A DNA stretch of 39,842 nt from Acidimicrobiia bacterium (GTDB lineage: Bacteria; Actinomycetota; Acidimicrobiia; Acidimicrobiales; Poriferisodalaceae). The stretch spans positions 1-39,842 of the forward strand of contig JAJDTF010000102.1 in the NCBI GenBank assembly GCA_022827265.1. The letters run 5' to 3'. Both the position numbers and the translations under genes were made by a program. The notes below the pieces were generated by a model, which did no database searches, was not told the origin of the DNA, and saw only the letters and a list, made by a program, of their open reading frames with translations. Positions 32,607-39,842 of the stretch are shown here, piece after piece. Position 1 is the first letter of the stretch. Every line of letters starts with the position of its first letter.

Positions 32607-32894
32607 GTGGCTGCGTACGTCATCACGCGGGTCAACGTCACCGATCCGGATCAGTACGAGAAGTACAAGGCGCTGTCGCCAGCCGCTGTCGCCGAGAGCG
32701 GCGGGAAATTCATCGTGCGCGGCGGCGATTCGGTGACCCTCGAAGGTCCCGACGAGAATCGCCGCATCGTGGTGCTGGAGTTCCCCGATGTGGACTCGGC
32801 GAGGAACTTCTACGACTCCGAGAAGTACCGCCACGCCCGCGACGTCCGAGCCGGCGCCGCCGAATTCCAGATGGTGGTCGTCGAGGGCGTCTGA
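32607..32894 (+). CDS. DUF1330 protein
   Basis: 95 residues, full length. Dimeric alpha/beta-barrel (ferredoxin-like) fold with VTDPDQYEKYKALSPAAVAE near the start, FIVRGGDSVTLEG in the middle and ARNFYDSEKYRHARDVRAG at the end, which are the DUF1330 hallmarks. Function unknown; often found beside catabolic enzymes. A GTG start at 32607 is chosen because AAAGGA lies 6 bases upstream. It is 59 bases after the TauD-like gene. Confidence 0.85.
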   Translation: MAAYVITRVNVTDPDQYEKYKALSPAAVAESGGKFIVRGGDSVTLEGPDENRRIVVLEFPDVDSARNFYDSEKYRHARDVRAGAAEFQMVVVEGV

Positions 32895-32948
32895 GCCAGT
32901 CTCCGCATACATCTACGGTCCGGTACTGAGCACACAGGAGCAGGAAAC

Positions 32949-33335
32949 ATGGCGCGCAAGTCGATTGAGATCGAGAGCTTCCAGCATGCGAACCCGATTC
33001 CCGCGGCGGCGCGGATCGGGCCGTTCTTGACATCGAGCATCACGCCGCCGACCAATCCCGGTACGCGCGACGTCCCTGACAGCCTCGAGGAGCAGATCGA
33101 GAACCTGTTCACCCACGTCGGCCAGATGCTCGAAGGTGCCGGCGCCACTTGGGACGACATGGCCAAGATGACGTTCTACGTCACCGATCCGGCCGCGTCT
33201 CGCCCGGCCCTGAACGGGCCATGGCTGGAGCGCTTCCCCGACCCCGAGTCGCGCCCCGCTCGCCACAACATGAAGGTGGAAGGCGGCGGCCCCGTGCAGA
33301 TCTCCTGCACCTTCGAGGCCTACATCGAAGACTGA
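32949..33335 (+). CDS. RidA/YjgF-family protein
   Basis: 128 residues, the usual length. RidA proteins deaminate imines/enamines; some are 2-aminomuconate deaminases. The carboxylate-binding Arg105 is present (SRPARHNMKV). The conserved acidic residue after it (VEIE in RidA) is replaced: the strand reads VQISCTF. This points to a divergent RidA subgroup rather than the housekeeping RidA. An AGGAG ribosome site precedes the ATG. It is convergent with a 2-oxo-alkenoate hydratase 11 bases away. Confidence 0.85.
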   Translation: MARKSIEIESFQHANPIPAAARIGPFLTSSITPPTNPGTRDVPDSLEEQIENLFTHVGQMLEGAGATWDDMAKMTFYVTDPAASRPALNGPWLERFPDPESRPARHNMKVEGGGPVQISCTFEAYIED

Positions 33336-33346
33336 TCTGCCGCGCC

Positions 33347-34159
33347 TCAGCTGTCGTCGCCAGGCAGTCCGACTCCGAAGCTGATCTGGCCGAGGGGGCC
33401 GAAGTCGGCGACGATGGCGTCGCCGGGGCGGATCGTGCGGGCCCGGATGAATGAGCCTGACAGGACCGCTTGGCCGGCGGACATGGTGACGCCGAACTCG
33501 TGGAGCTTGCGGGCCAGCCAGCCCACCGAGTTGAGCGGGTTGCCCATCACCGCCGCAGCAGTGCCGGATTCTTCGAGGTCGCCGTTGAGGTACAGCGCAC
33601 CGCCGATGTGGCGGATGTCGACGTCGGTGAGCTTGGTCGGGCGGCCGCCCACAATGATGAACCCGCATGACGCGGCGTCGGCGATGCTGTCGGCCACGCC
33701 GGCCTGGGTGCTGCGCCGGTTGTAGCGCCGGTCCACCACCTCGATGGCGGGAAGGATGAAGTCGGTGGCCCGCATCACGTCGATGGCGTTGACGTCGGGC
33801 CCGCCGAGGTCGGACTTCAGCACGAACACGATTTCGATCTCCACCAGCGGGACGTTCAGGATCGAGGCGGGCACGATCGAGCCCTCGTCAAGAAACCAGT
33901 TGTCGAACAGCGTGCCGTAGTCGGGCTCGGTAGCACCCGATGTCGAACGCATGGCCTTGGACGTGAGGCCGACCTTGTACCCCTTGACGACCCGGCCCGC
34001 CGCGACCTTGGCATCGGTGACGTACTGGCCGATGGCGTACGCGTCGTCGTTGTCGGCGCCCGGGTAGGTGTCGGTGATCGGGTCGATCCACTCGCGGGTG
34101 CTCTCGGCATGCAGCAGCGCCGCAGCCGCCTCCCGCCGCTGCTCGTCAGTCATCGCCAT
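33347..34159 (-). CDS. 2-oxo-alkenoate hydratase (MhpD/HpcG-like, FAH superfamily)
   Basis: 270 residues. GYKVGLTSKAMRSTSGATEP, DYGTLFDNWFLDEGS and VPLVEIEIVFVLKSDL are landmarks of the hydratase/decarboxylase group that acts on 2-hydroxy-dienoates from meta-cleavage of aromatic compounds; ATDFILPAIEVVDRRY closes the core. The Glu-x-Glu within VEIEI is the likely metal site. The exact member (2-oxopent-4-enoate or 2-oxo-hept-3-ene-1,7-dioate hydratase) is not settled. Start at ATG 34159, which has a GGGGAG site. Confidence 0.87.
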   Translation of the reverse strand: MAMTDEQRREAAAALLHAESTREWIDPITDTYPGADNDDAYAIGQYVTDAKVAAGRVVKGYKVGLTSKAMRSTSGATEPDYGTLFDNWFLDEGSIVPASILNVPLVEIEIVFVLKSDLGGPDVNAIDVMRATDFILPAIEVVDRRYNRRSTQAGVADSIADAASCGFIIVGGRPTKLTDVDIRHIGGALYLNGDLEESGTAAAVMGNPLNSVGWLARKLHEFGVTMSAGQAVLSGSFIRARTIRPGDAIVADFGPLGQISFGVGLPGDDS

Positions 34160-34216
34160 GTCGTGCTCCCCGGTCTTCGGCGCCGTGCCACGCCTCGGCA
34201 TCGGCCGCTCCGCAAG

Positions 34217-34843
34217 CTACATGGAGCCCAGGACACCTTCGAGATCAGACTCCAGCGCCTGCCACCGCGGGAGCTGACTGACAGGGCCTGATCGGTCGAG
34301 CCGCTCCACGAGCAGCCGGCGATGCGAACTGAACCGCCTGTCGAACTTCTCTCGGTGACGGCCGCTAGTGCCGGATGCGATGGCCAATGCTCTTTGCAGC
34401 ACATCCTTTGGGTCCGAAATGCTCTCCAAGCGGTGCAGATCCGGAATCTCCAGATCGTCCGTCGAGCCGGGTCGGCCAGCGACCTGCCGGATGAGTTGCT
34501 GATCGGCGAGCAACCATGCTTCCGTCATCCGCACCGGAATCACGGGCACTGTCGGGAGTCCTTCGGCCACCTGCTGCACGGCATGTTCGATCTCAGCTAG
34601 CCGAGCCTGAGCGCCATCCTTCTCGGCGTCGCGATGCACGAACAGCAGGTCCGGTTGTCCCTCTCCCCGCAGCACGAACTCGAGGCGGTCGCTGATGCGC
34701 AAGCCCGGCGGTTCCGGCAAGCGCTCGAACTCGGGGGCTGTCACGTTGACCCGCACGCCACGCTCGATGCACATCGCCTCGAGGTGCGCTGCCAGCGGAC
34801 GATCTGAGGTTCCGTCGGTGAACAGAATGGCGCGTCGGATCAC
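34217..34843 (-). CDS. DUF4276/Toprim-like protein, partner of the OLD-type ATPase
   Basis: 208 residues. The N-terminal strand-loop AILFTDGTSDRPLAAHL resembles the Toprim-type acidic loop, with Asp10 in place of the usual Glu and Asp14 kept. LLFVHRDAEKDG supplies Asp72 and Glu74, and VRMTEAWLLAD (about 104-114) is a DUF4276 hallmark. The family is linked to RloB/AriB-like effectors that may be nucleases. It overlaps the ATPase stop by 4 bases (ATGA), so it is co-translated downstream of it. Role inferred: effector of an abortive-infection-type pair. Confidence 0.7.
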   Translation of the reverse strand: MIRRAILFTDGTSDRPLAAHLEAMCIERGVRVNVTAPEFERLPEPPGLRISDRLEFVLRGEGQPDLLFVHRDAEKDGAQARLAEIEHAVQQVAEGLPTVPVIPVRMTEAWLLADQQLIRQVAGRPGSTDDLEIPDLHRLESISDPKDVLQRALAIASGTSGRHREKFDRRFSSHRRLLVERLDRSGPVSQLPRWQALESDLEGVLGSM

Positions 34844-36282
34844 GCCGTCTGCGCTTCGAGTCCGTAGTCATCGAGCGAGAGCTGCGTGCCCACCGCTGTA
34901 GTCAGATACGGCACCAAGTCGAGCCGCGTGGCGATGCCGACTTCGGAATGTGGCCCGCGCCAGCCGTCGGCCGATGGCAGCAGACGAAGGACGCGCTCGG
35001 GCATGCCGTCCCGTTCGCAGCGAACACTCGACTTGGCTACGAGAAGCTCGTCGGGGTGGATGTGCTGAACGAGCGCAGGCGAATGCGTATTGACGATCAC
35101 CTGACGGCCCGGGTTGTCGTCAGCGACTGGCAGTTCGGGGTCAACAGCGAGGTCCCTCAACAGTTCCACCATCTCAGAAACGTTGGCTGGGTGGATGCCA
35201 TTTTCGGGCTCCTCCATGCAGAGAAGCCCGCTTTCGTCCGGATCAGATTCAAGGACAGCCAGTGCGAGGAATCTGAGAGTTCCCTCCGAGAGTGCTTGGG
35301 CCGGCAGCTCAATGCCATTGAGCTCGGTCACCATGAGCGTGAACAGCTCGTTCGTGTCGTTCTCATCTACTCGCACTCGGCGCGCCCCAACGCCTGAGAG
35401 CGCGCCAAGTCGGGCAGCGATACGGGCATACGTCTCGTCCGCATCGGAATTGCCATCGGCGTTCTGGCATTGGCGGTTCGCTACCCGGTGCAGGGTCGCG
35501 GGAAGGTGTCGGCCTGCCGCGGTAAGCCGCCGAAGGTCCGAGTAGCGGTCGGCTGCTCGCAACGATGTCGGCTCAAGCGCGAGGCGCCGCCAGCTCTGCA
35601 TCTCACGCCGGGCCGCAAGAATGGTCGGGTTGTCGGCACCTGTGATCGTGCTCAAAACCGTCGCCGGGGCGCGCGCAGCCGACGCCGGCTTCGGTCGTCC
35701 ACGGCTGCCGCCATCCTGGTGAATCTCGATCACCGCCTCGCCGTCACGAACTTCGGTGGAGATGAATGCAGCGGCGCGACGGCCGGAGACTACGGAATCA
35801 CGAAAGTTCTTCTTGGAATGCGGAAAGCGCAGATGATGATGGGCCTGTCCGATCCTGATCGGTGTCATCGATTCCCGGACAAGTACGATGCCTCCGGATT
35901 TGTCACGGCCACGGGGCCGCTCGTAGCCGACTTCAACTTCGTAGCGGACGAAAGTGATAGAGGCGCGAGCCTCCCTGCCGAAGTCGTCGTGTACTTCGGC
36001 AGGAATGATCATCTCCGCTGCGAATCGCATCCGCCGCTGCTCACGATCGGAGCCTCGCCAGAACAAGTCAGCAGGGTCGCCAGAACCGCGCTCGCCTGCT
36101 GAGCGAACCATGTGAGCCGCCTCCATCAACGGATTCGACGACAGCAGGCTGAGGAACTCAATCGCATCAAATACGTTCGACTTGCCAACACCGTTTTCAC
36201 CGGCGATGCAGGTGAACGGCCCGAACTCGATATCGAGATCGAGCAGGTTCTTGAAGCCGTCAACCTCAAGACGAGTCAACAT
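34840..36282 (-). CDS. OLD/ABC-type AAA ATPase, putative defence ATPase
   Basis: 480 residues. The family-typical start MLTRLEVDGFKNLLDLDIEF leads to Walker A GENGVGKSN (28-36). A large middle insertion (about residues 50-320) precedes the ABC-like signature ALSEGTLRFLALAV, the Walker B MEEPENGIHP and the H-loop VNTHSPALV. This is the RecF/SMC-like architecture used by OLD, PARIS (AriA), AbiL and similar defence ATPases. Start chosen at ATG 36282 by family start; the frame is open to 36354. It shares a transcript with the DUF4276 gene. Confidence 0.82.
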   Translation of the reverse strand: MLTRLEVDGFKNLLDLDIEFGPFTCIAGENGVGKSNVFDAIEFLSLLSSNPLMEAAHMVRSAGERGSGDPADLFWRGSDREQRRMRFAAEMIIPAEVHDDFGREARASITFVRYEVEVGYERPRGRDKSGGIVLVRESMTPIRIGQAHHHLRFPHSKKNFRDSVVSGRRAAAFISTEVRDGEAVIEIHQDGGSRGRPKPASAARAPATVLSTITGADNPTILAARREMQSWRRLALEPTSLRAADRYSDLRRLTAAGRHLPATLHRVANRQCQNADGNSDADETYARIAARLGALSGVGARRVRVDENDTNELFTLMVTELNGIELPAQALSEGTLRFLALAVLESDPDESGLLCMEEPENGIHPANVSEMVELLRDLAVDPELPVADDNPGRQVIVNTHSPALVQHIHPDELLVAKSSVRCERDGMPERVLRLLPSADGWRGPHSEVGIATRLDLVPYLTTAVGTQLSLDDYGLEAQTA

Positions 36283-36421
36283 GTGTACGTATCTCGCTGT
36301 TCCGCGCCGCGCCGCAGAGCATGGCGTCGCTGGGCATGACACAGCCAGCAGCATCGATCATCCCGCACCCTTCGCATGCTATGCGCGTCGTTGGGTGGGT
36401 TCGAAGGCGAGGTTTTGCAGC

Positions 36422-36951
36422 TCATGCGAAGCCGAAGATCGGCGGGAACGCCACGACCACCACGGCAGCCCAAGCGGCGTAGACGCCGAAGTGGGCGGTC
36501 TGCCAGCGAACGATGTCGCCGAATGGGCGCCGCCGGCGCCACAGCTCCAGGCAGAGCCACACGCTTCCCGCCAGGTTCACCCCAAAGATGACGTTGATGC
36601 CCGCAATGGCTGCCCGGTTCGGGCTCCAGCCGAAGTCCGCGATGCGCCCGACGACGGCCACGAGCGTCAGGATGCTGGTGAGCAGCCCCGCTGCGGCGAG
36701 CACAGCCGCAGCGCCGTCGAAGAATCCCGGCCGGGCTCGGTTGCCTTGCAGCGCCGCAGAACAGCAGCAGGCCCACGACGATGCCCAGCAGCACGTTGAA
36801 GAGGATGAGCGCCTCGCGTTCGGCTTCGATGCTGCGGCCGGTCGCGGGCACCGCCACCAGGAACAACGCCAGCATCGCTGCGAACAGCGGCGTGAAGATG
36901 AGCGTGCTCGACCGGCGAATCAGCGGACATTGGACTGTCAGGCTTGCTCAT
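36422..36951 (-). pseudogene. frameshifted membrane-protein remnant (DUF4153-like C-terminal region)
   Basis: Three minus-strand frames join into one plausible membrane protein. It begins MSKPDSPMSADS (ATG 36951), then shifts to PLIRRSSTLIFTPLFAAM and helices including LILFNVLLGIVVGLLLFC. Between about 36740 and 36770 it shifts again to RPGFFDGAAAVLAAAGLL, then FGWSPNRAAIAGINVIFG and a final helix ending VVVVAFPPIFGFA at the stop. The order and pattern resemble the C-terminal half of DUF4153 proteins, but I am not certain of the family. Two frameshifts and the missing N-terminal half suggest decay, although sequencing errors could cause the shifts. Confidence 0.55.
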
Positions 36952-37032
36952 CGCGCAGACGCGTGGCTAAACGCAGTGGATGGTGTGTCCTGACGGCTTC
37001 GCACCGACGGCACCGGCACTGCTCGCAGGCAG

Positions 37033-37674
37033 CTAGTAGGTGGCGTTGCCCCAGGTCTCGTCGAAGACGATCTCCGACAGCGGCAGCCGGTCGAGCTTGC
37101 GCGGGAACGGCGTCGACCGGTAGCCGACGGCGATATGGGCGGCCGTTGCGACGCCTTCGGGAATGTCGAGCATCTCCGCGACCTGCGGTTCGTACATGCA
37201 CAACAGCGTGGTGAGGGCGGTGCCCAGGCCGGCCTCCCGGCAGCCGAGCAGGAAGTTCTGCACCGCGGGGTAGATGGAGCCGCCGCCCACCACGCTGAGC
37301 CGCCCCAGCTCGGTGTCGGTGGGATGGACGCCGTCGATATAGCCACAGGCCACCACGATCACCGGCACCTCGGCGAAGTGCTCGGCGAAATGGTCGGCGC
37401 TGTCGAGCAGGCGATTGGCCTTCTCGCCGATGATCTCGATGTCACCACTGCGGGCCAGGCCCAGGTAGGCCTTCCACGGCTCGAGGTACCACTCCTGAAG
37501 CTGCTGCTTCTTTGCCTCGTCGCGCACCACGATGAACCGCACTGGCTGGCGGTTGCCGCCCTGGGGCGCATGTCGGGCGTAGTCGAATGCCTGCTCCAGC
37601 GTCGCGTCCGACACCGGGTCCTTCGTGAAGTACCGCGTCGTCATCGACGTCAGTGCTGCCTCGCCAAGTTCCAT
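37033..37674 (-). CDS. nitroreductase-family flavoprotein
   Basis: FMN-dependent NAD(P)H oxidoreductase of 213 residues. The N-terminal FMN-binding pattern TTRYFTKDPVSDATLEQAF with ARHAPQGGNRQPVRFIVV is diagnostic. The late elements LGCREAGLGTALTTLLC and AAHIAVGYRSTPFPRKL complete the fold. The substrate cannot be read. A GAGGAAA site precedes the ATG. It is transcribed alone and is divergent from the DUF4143 ATPase; the AT-rich 23-base repeats lie in the 224-base gap between them. Confidence 0.88.
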   Translation of the reverse strand: MELGEAALTSMTTRYFTKDPVSDATLEQAFDYARHAPQGGNRQPVRFIVVRDEAKKQQLQEWYLEPWKAYLGLARSGDIEIIGEKANRLLDSADHFAEHFAEVPVIVVACGYIDGVHPTDTELGRLSVVGGGSIYPAVQNFLLGCREAGLGTALTTLLCMYEPQVAEMLDIPEGVATAAHIAVGYRSTPFPRKLDRLPLSEIVFDETWGNATY

Positions 37675-37788
37675 GGTTTCCTCGCTTCGCTCAGATGTGG
37701 CGCTCGCCGCAGGCCGCCGGGCTCCAGCGGCGCTCGCATGACAGTAGCCACCCGCTGCGCCGTCTGCCCGAAGACGAGAATGCGCGTT

Positions 37789-37857
37789 ATAACCGATAGA
37801 ATGTGCAACAAATAACTGATAGCAAATGCAAGAAATAACTAATAGAAATTGTCAGGC
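37789..37857. promoter_or_regulatory. AT-rich array of three direct 23-base repeats upstream of the DUF4143 ATPase
   Basis: Three end-to-end units, 37789-37811, 37812-37834 and 37835-37857, each begin ATAAC[CT][GA]ATAG and continue with an A-rich second half. The array ends 42 bases before the GTG of the ATPase and is strongly AT-rich within a roughly two-thirds GC sequence. The 23-base period puts the units about two helical turns apart, on one face of DNA. It could be a multi-site operator, an iteron-like array or tandem -10 elements. Confidence 0.7.
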
Positions 37858-37898
37858 GTCAACGGCACTCCTGCACGCCAGACGCACGGGAGACGCTT

Positions 37899-39203
37899 GT
37901 GGCAGAGCATTCCCTCATTCAGCGCAAGATCGAGCGCACTGTGCGCGAACGGCTCGCGGCCTTCCGGGTCGTCGTCCTGCACGGCGCCCGGCAGACCGGC
38001 AAGACCACGCTGGCGCGCCTGCTGACCAATGGCGGAACCTACGTCAGCCTCGATGACCAGGCCCAGCGGGATGCGAGCCTCGAGGACCCGCGCTCATTCA
38101 TCGAGATCCGTGACCGTCCGGTCATCATCGACGAAGTGCAACGAGGCGGCGACGCGTTGGTCCGCGAAATCAAGATCGCTGTCGATGCTGATCCCTCTCC
38201 AGGGGGGTTCCTGCTCACGGGCTCCGCGAACTTCCTCACGGTTCCGCACCTGAGCGAATCACTCGCCGGAAGGGCCTCCTTTGTCGACCTCCTGCCGCTG
38301 AGCGAGACCGAGCGCGAACGCACCGACGGCCTGCTGGCAGAGCTTCTCTCGCACAGTGCGCCTCCTGGCCGCGCCGACAGCTCAGCCCACGGCTCATCTC
38401 TCACCGAGAGCGTGCTCGCCGGTCGCCAGCCCGTGGGCGACACGCCGCGCGAGTACGCCGAGCGGGTAGCCCAGGGCGGGTTTCCAGCCCTTGTCGGCGT
38501 GTCGGAGCGCATGCGCACCGTGTGGTTCGAGGACTACCTGCGGGCTGTCGTGGCCCGCGACGTGCGGGAGCTCACCGGCGCACGCAAGATCGACGACCTG
38601 CCGCGCCTGCTGGGAGCGCTGGCGGCGCGTACGGCCTCCGAACTGGTCGTCGAAGACGTGCGCCGCGATCTGGGCTTCGGCAGCAGGGACACCGCCGCCG
38701 ACTACCTCGCCCACCTGCGGATGCTGTACCTGGTACGCACGCTGCCCGGATGGGCGACCAGCGCTGTCACCCGCGCTCGGCGCCGCCCCAAGATCTACGT
38801 GACCGATACGGGGCTCGCCGCGTCGGCGCTCCGGCTCGGCGCGGCGCAACTGCTCGACCCCGCCGAACGCATGCGCAGGCCGCTGCTGGAGACGTTCGTG
38901 GTGAACGAACTGGCCAAGCAATCGTCATTCGCAGACGACCCGGTCGAGCTGAGCCACTTTCGCAGCGCCGATGGCAGGCGCGAGATCGACGTGATGGCGG
39001 AAGTCGCCGACGGGCGAGTCTTCGGCTTCGAGGTGAAGGCCAGCCGGTCCGTCAGCCCGCGGCACTATCGCAACCTCGCATGGATGCGCGATGCCCTCGG
39101 GAGCAGGTTCACGCTCGGGATCGTGCTCTACACCGGCGACGCCTCATACCGTCTCGCAGACCGCATCGTCGCACTGCCCATCAGCGCACTCTGGACCCGC
39201 TGA
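37899..39203 (+). CDS. AAA_14 ATPase with C-terminal DUF4143
   Basis: 434 residues. The P-loop HGARQTGKTTLA lies near residues 28-39, Walker B VIIDEVQ at 75-81, and sensor-like LLTGSANFLTV follows. The C-terminal DUF4143 region (about residue 190 onward) ends in EIDVMAEV, GFEVKAS, a pattern like PD-(D/E)xK nuclease folds. These proteins are common, often horizontally moved, and of unsettled function; a DNA-processing or toxin-like role has been suggested. A GTG start follows GGGAG. The AT-rich 23-base array sits directly upstream. Confidence 0.87.
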   Translation: MAEHSLIQRKIERTVRERLAAFRVVVLHGARQTGKTTLARLLTNGGTYVSLDDQAQRDASLEDPRSFIEIRDRPVIIDEVQRGGDALVREIKIAVDADPSPGGFLLTGSANFLTVPHLSESLAGRASFVDLLPLSETERERTDGLLAELLSHSAPPGRADSSAHGSSLTESVLAGRQPVGDTPREYAERVAQGGFPALVGVSERMRTVWFEDYLRAVVARDVRELTGARKIDDLPRLLGALAARTASELVVEDVRRDLGFGSRDTAADYLAHLRMLYLVRTLPGWATSAVTRARRRPKIYVTDTGLAASALRLGAAQLLDPAERMRRPLLETFVVNELAKQSSFADDPVELSHFRSADGRREIDVMAEVADGRVFGFEVKASRSVSPRHYRNLAWMRDALGSRFTLGIVLYTGDASYRLADRIVALPISALWTR

Positions 39204-39305
39204 CCTCTGGGAGGCCCGCAAGGTCCAGCGCTCTCATCTGCTCACGGCGAACGCATGGCGCATTCGCCAGACTCGCGCCCCACCAGGTCAGCGAGGGAGC
39301 GGTGC

Positions 39306-39842
39306 ATGCGTCAGATCTTCGATTTGGATACCCGGCTCGGCCGACGGGTCAATGCGTTCATCACAGTGGTCATCGTGCTGTCGATGGCCACCTTGGTGGC
39401 CGACACCCACTACACCGCGGCCGACGGCGGCTTGCCAGGGTGGCTATGGACGCTCGAGCTCGTCATCTGGGTGATTTTCGGCGTCGAGTATGTAATGCGC
39501 ATCGCGCTCGCGCCGTCGGCGTGGCGATACATCATCTCGTTCTACGGCATCGTGGATTTGCTGGCCGTGCTCGGCGGATTCGCGAATGTCCCGGCGGGTA
39601 CCTCGCTGCGCTTGCTGCGCATGCTGCGTGTGTTCCGGGTCGTCAAGCTGGTGCGAGGCAGCGAGGCCCTCGACCGCTTCCGGGCAGCATTCAAGGACAT
39701 TGCCGACGAGCTGCTGGTGTACCTGTCGGCCTCGGGGATCCTGATGTTCATCGCATCGGTGGGCATCTACGAGCTCGAGCACGATCAGCCCGACACGCTG
39801 TACGTCAGCATCTTCGACAGCTTCTACTGGGCGGTGCTGTCG
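39306..39842 (+). CDS. voltage-gated K+ channel-like ion transporter, partial (runs off right edge)
   Basis: Reading from ATG 39306 to the window edge gives 179 codons without a stop. Membrane helices S1 to S5 are visible: VNAFITVVIVLSMATLVAD, LELVIWVIFGVEYVMRIAL, FYGIVDLLAVLGGF, the charged voltage sensor SLRLLRMLRVFRVVKLVR with regularly spaced Arg, and a following helix ILMFIASVGIYELEH. The frame then enters the pore region at SIFDSFYWAVLS, where the selectivity filter should follow outside the window. A GAGGGAGC site precedes the ATG. Confidence 0.87.
   Translation, partial: MRQIFDLDTRLGRRVNAFITVVIVLSMATLVADTHYTAADGGLPGWLWTLELVIWVIFGVEYVMRIALAPSAWRYIISFYGIVDLLAVLGGFANVPAGTSLRLLRMLRVFRVVKLVRGSEALDRFRAAFKDIADELLVYLSASGILMFIASVGIYELEHDQPDTLYVSIFDSFYWAVLS

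Noticed and set aside
37789-37857. CRISPR array
   Set aside because: Only three units, directly abutting with no spacers, and no cas genes nearby.
1-39842. tRNA, rRNA, insertion sequence or integrase genes
   Set aside because: No tRNA/rRNA gene, transposase or terminal inverted repeats could be supported by reading; a dedicated tRNA scan was not possible.

Overview
The window comes from a high-GC, Gram-positive-type actinobacterium, most likely Acidimicrobiia or a close relative. This assignment is inferred from gene content, because no rRNA or tRNA gene was recognised. The supporting content is a NucS-type mismatch endonuclease, a mycothiol-type (MDMPI/DinB-fold) enzyme, two F420/luciferase-like oxidoreductases, acyl-CoA and MaoC enzymes, a VanW-family wall protein, and six start codons that follow a TANNNT -10 box at leaderless spacing. 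Coding is dense and no gene-free stretch exceeds 300 bases.

1-9000: a Tad/Flp-type pilus locus. A SAF-domain (CpaB-like) protein, a CpaE-like protein without a Walker A motif, the CpaF ATPase, TadB, TadC, a pilin-like protein and two TadG/TadE-like proteins form a chain of mostly 4-base stop/start overlaps. A second long Flp-like pilin follows. A third, lacking the usual Glu at +5, lies on the opposite strand. A divergent, cysteine-rich secreted protein runs off the left edge, next to a 12-base C homopolymer. No prepilin peptidase is present in the window.

9000-24400: mixed chromosomal genes. These are an orphan PEP-utilising mobile-domain protein, a LACTB2-like metallo-hydrolase, nucS, a MaoC hydratase plus SDR pair (a split version of peroxisomal MFE-2), a VanW protein, a geranylgeranyl-reductase-like flavoprotein, coaA, a HIT protein, an enoyl-CoA hydratase, a CaiB CoA-transferase, methionine aminopeptidase, two tandem LysM proteins and a PAP2 phosphatase.

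24400-34200: an accessory catabolic region. It holds two luciferase-like monooxygenases, MsrA, a paired MaoC dehydratase, an MDMPI-type enzyme, a DUF3237 protein, an MFS transporter, a TauD-like dioxygenase, a DUF1330 protein, a RidA-family protein and a 2-oxo-alkenoate hydratase. The content suggests breakdown of an organic acid or ring-cleavage product, but the substrate cannot be read from the sequence.

34200-39842: an accessory or defence-like end. A DUF4276/Toprim-like protein overlaps an OLD/ABC-type ATPase in a two-gene unit that resembles anti-phage toxin-ATPase pairs. It is followed by a doubly frameshifted membrane-protein remnant, a nitroreductase, an AAA_14/DUF4143 ATPase preceded by a striking AT-rich array of three 23-base repeats, and the start of a voltage-gated K+ channel. 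The best candidates for something undescribed are the DUF4276-ATPase pair, the 23-base array, and the Tad locus with its long pilins and cysteine-rich partner.
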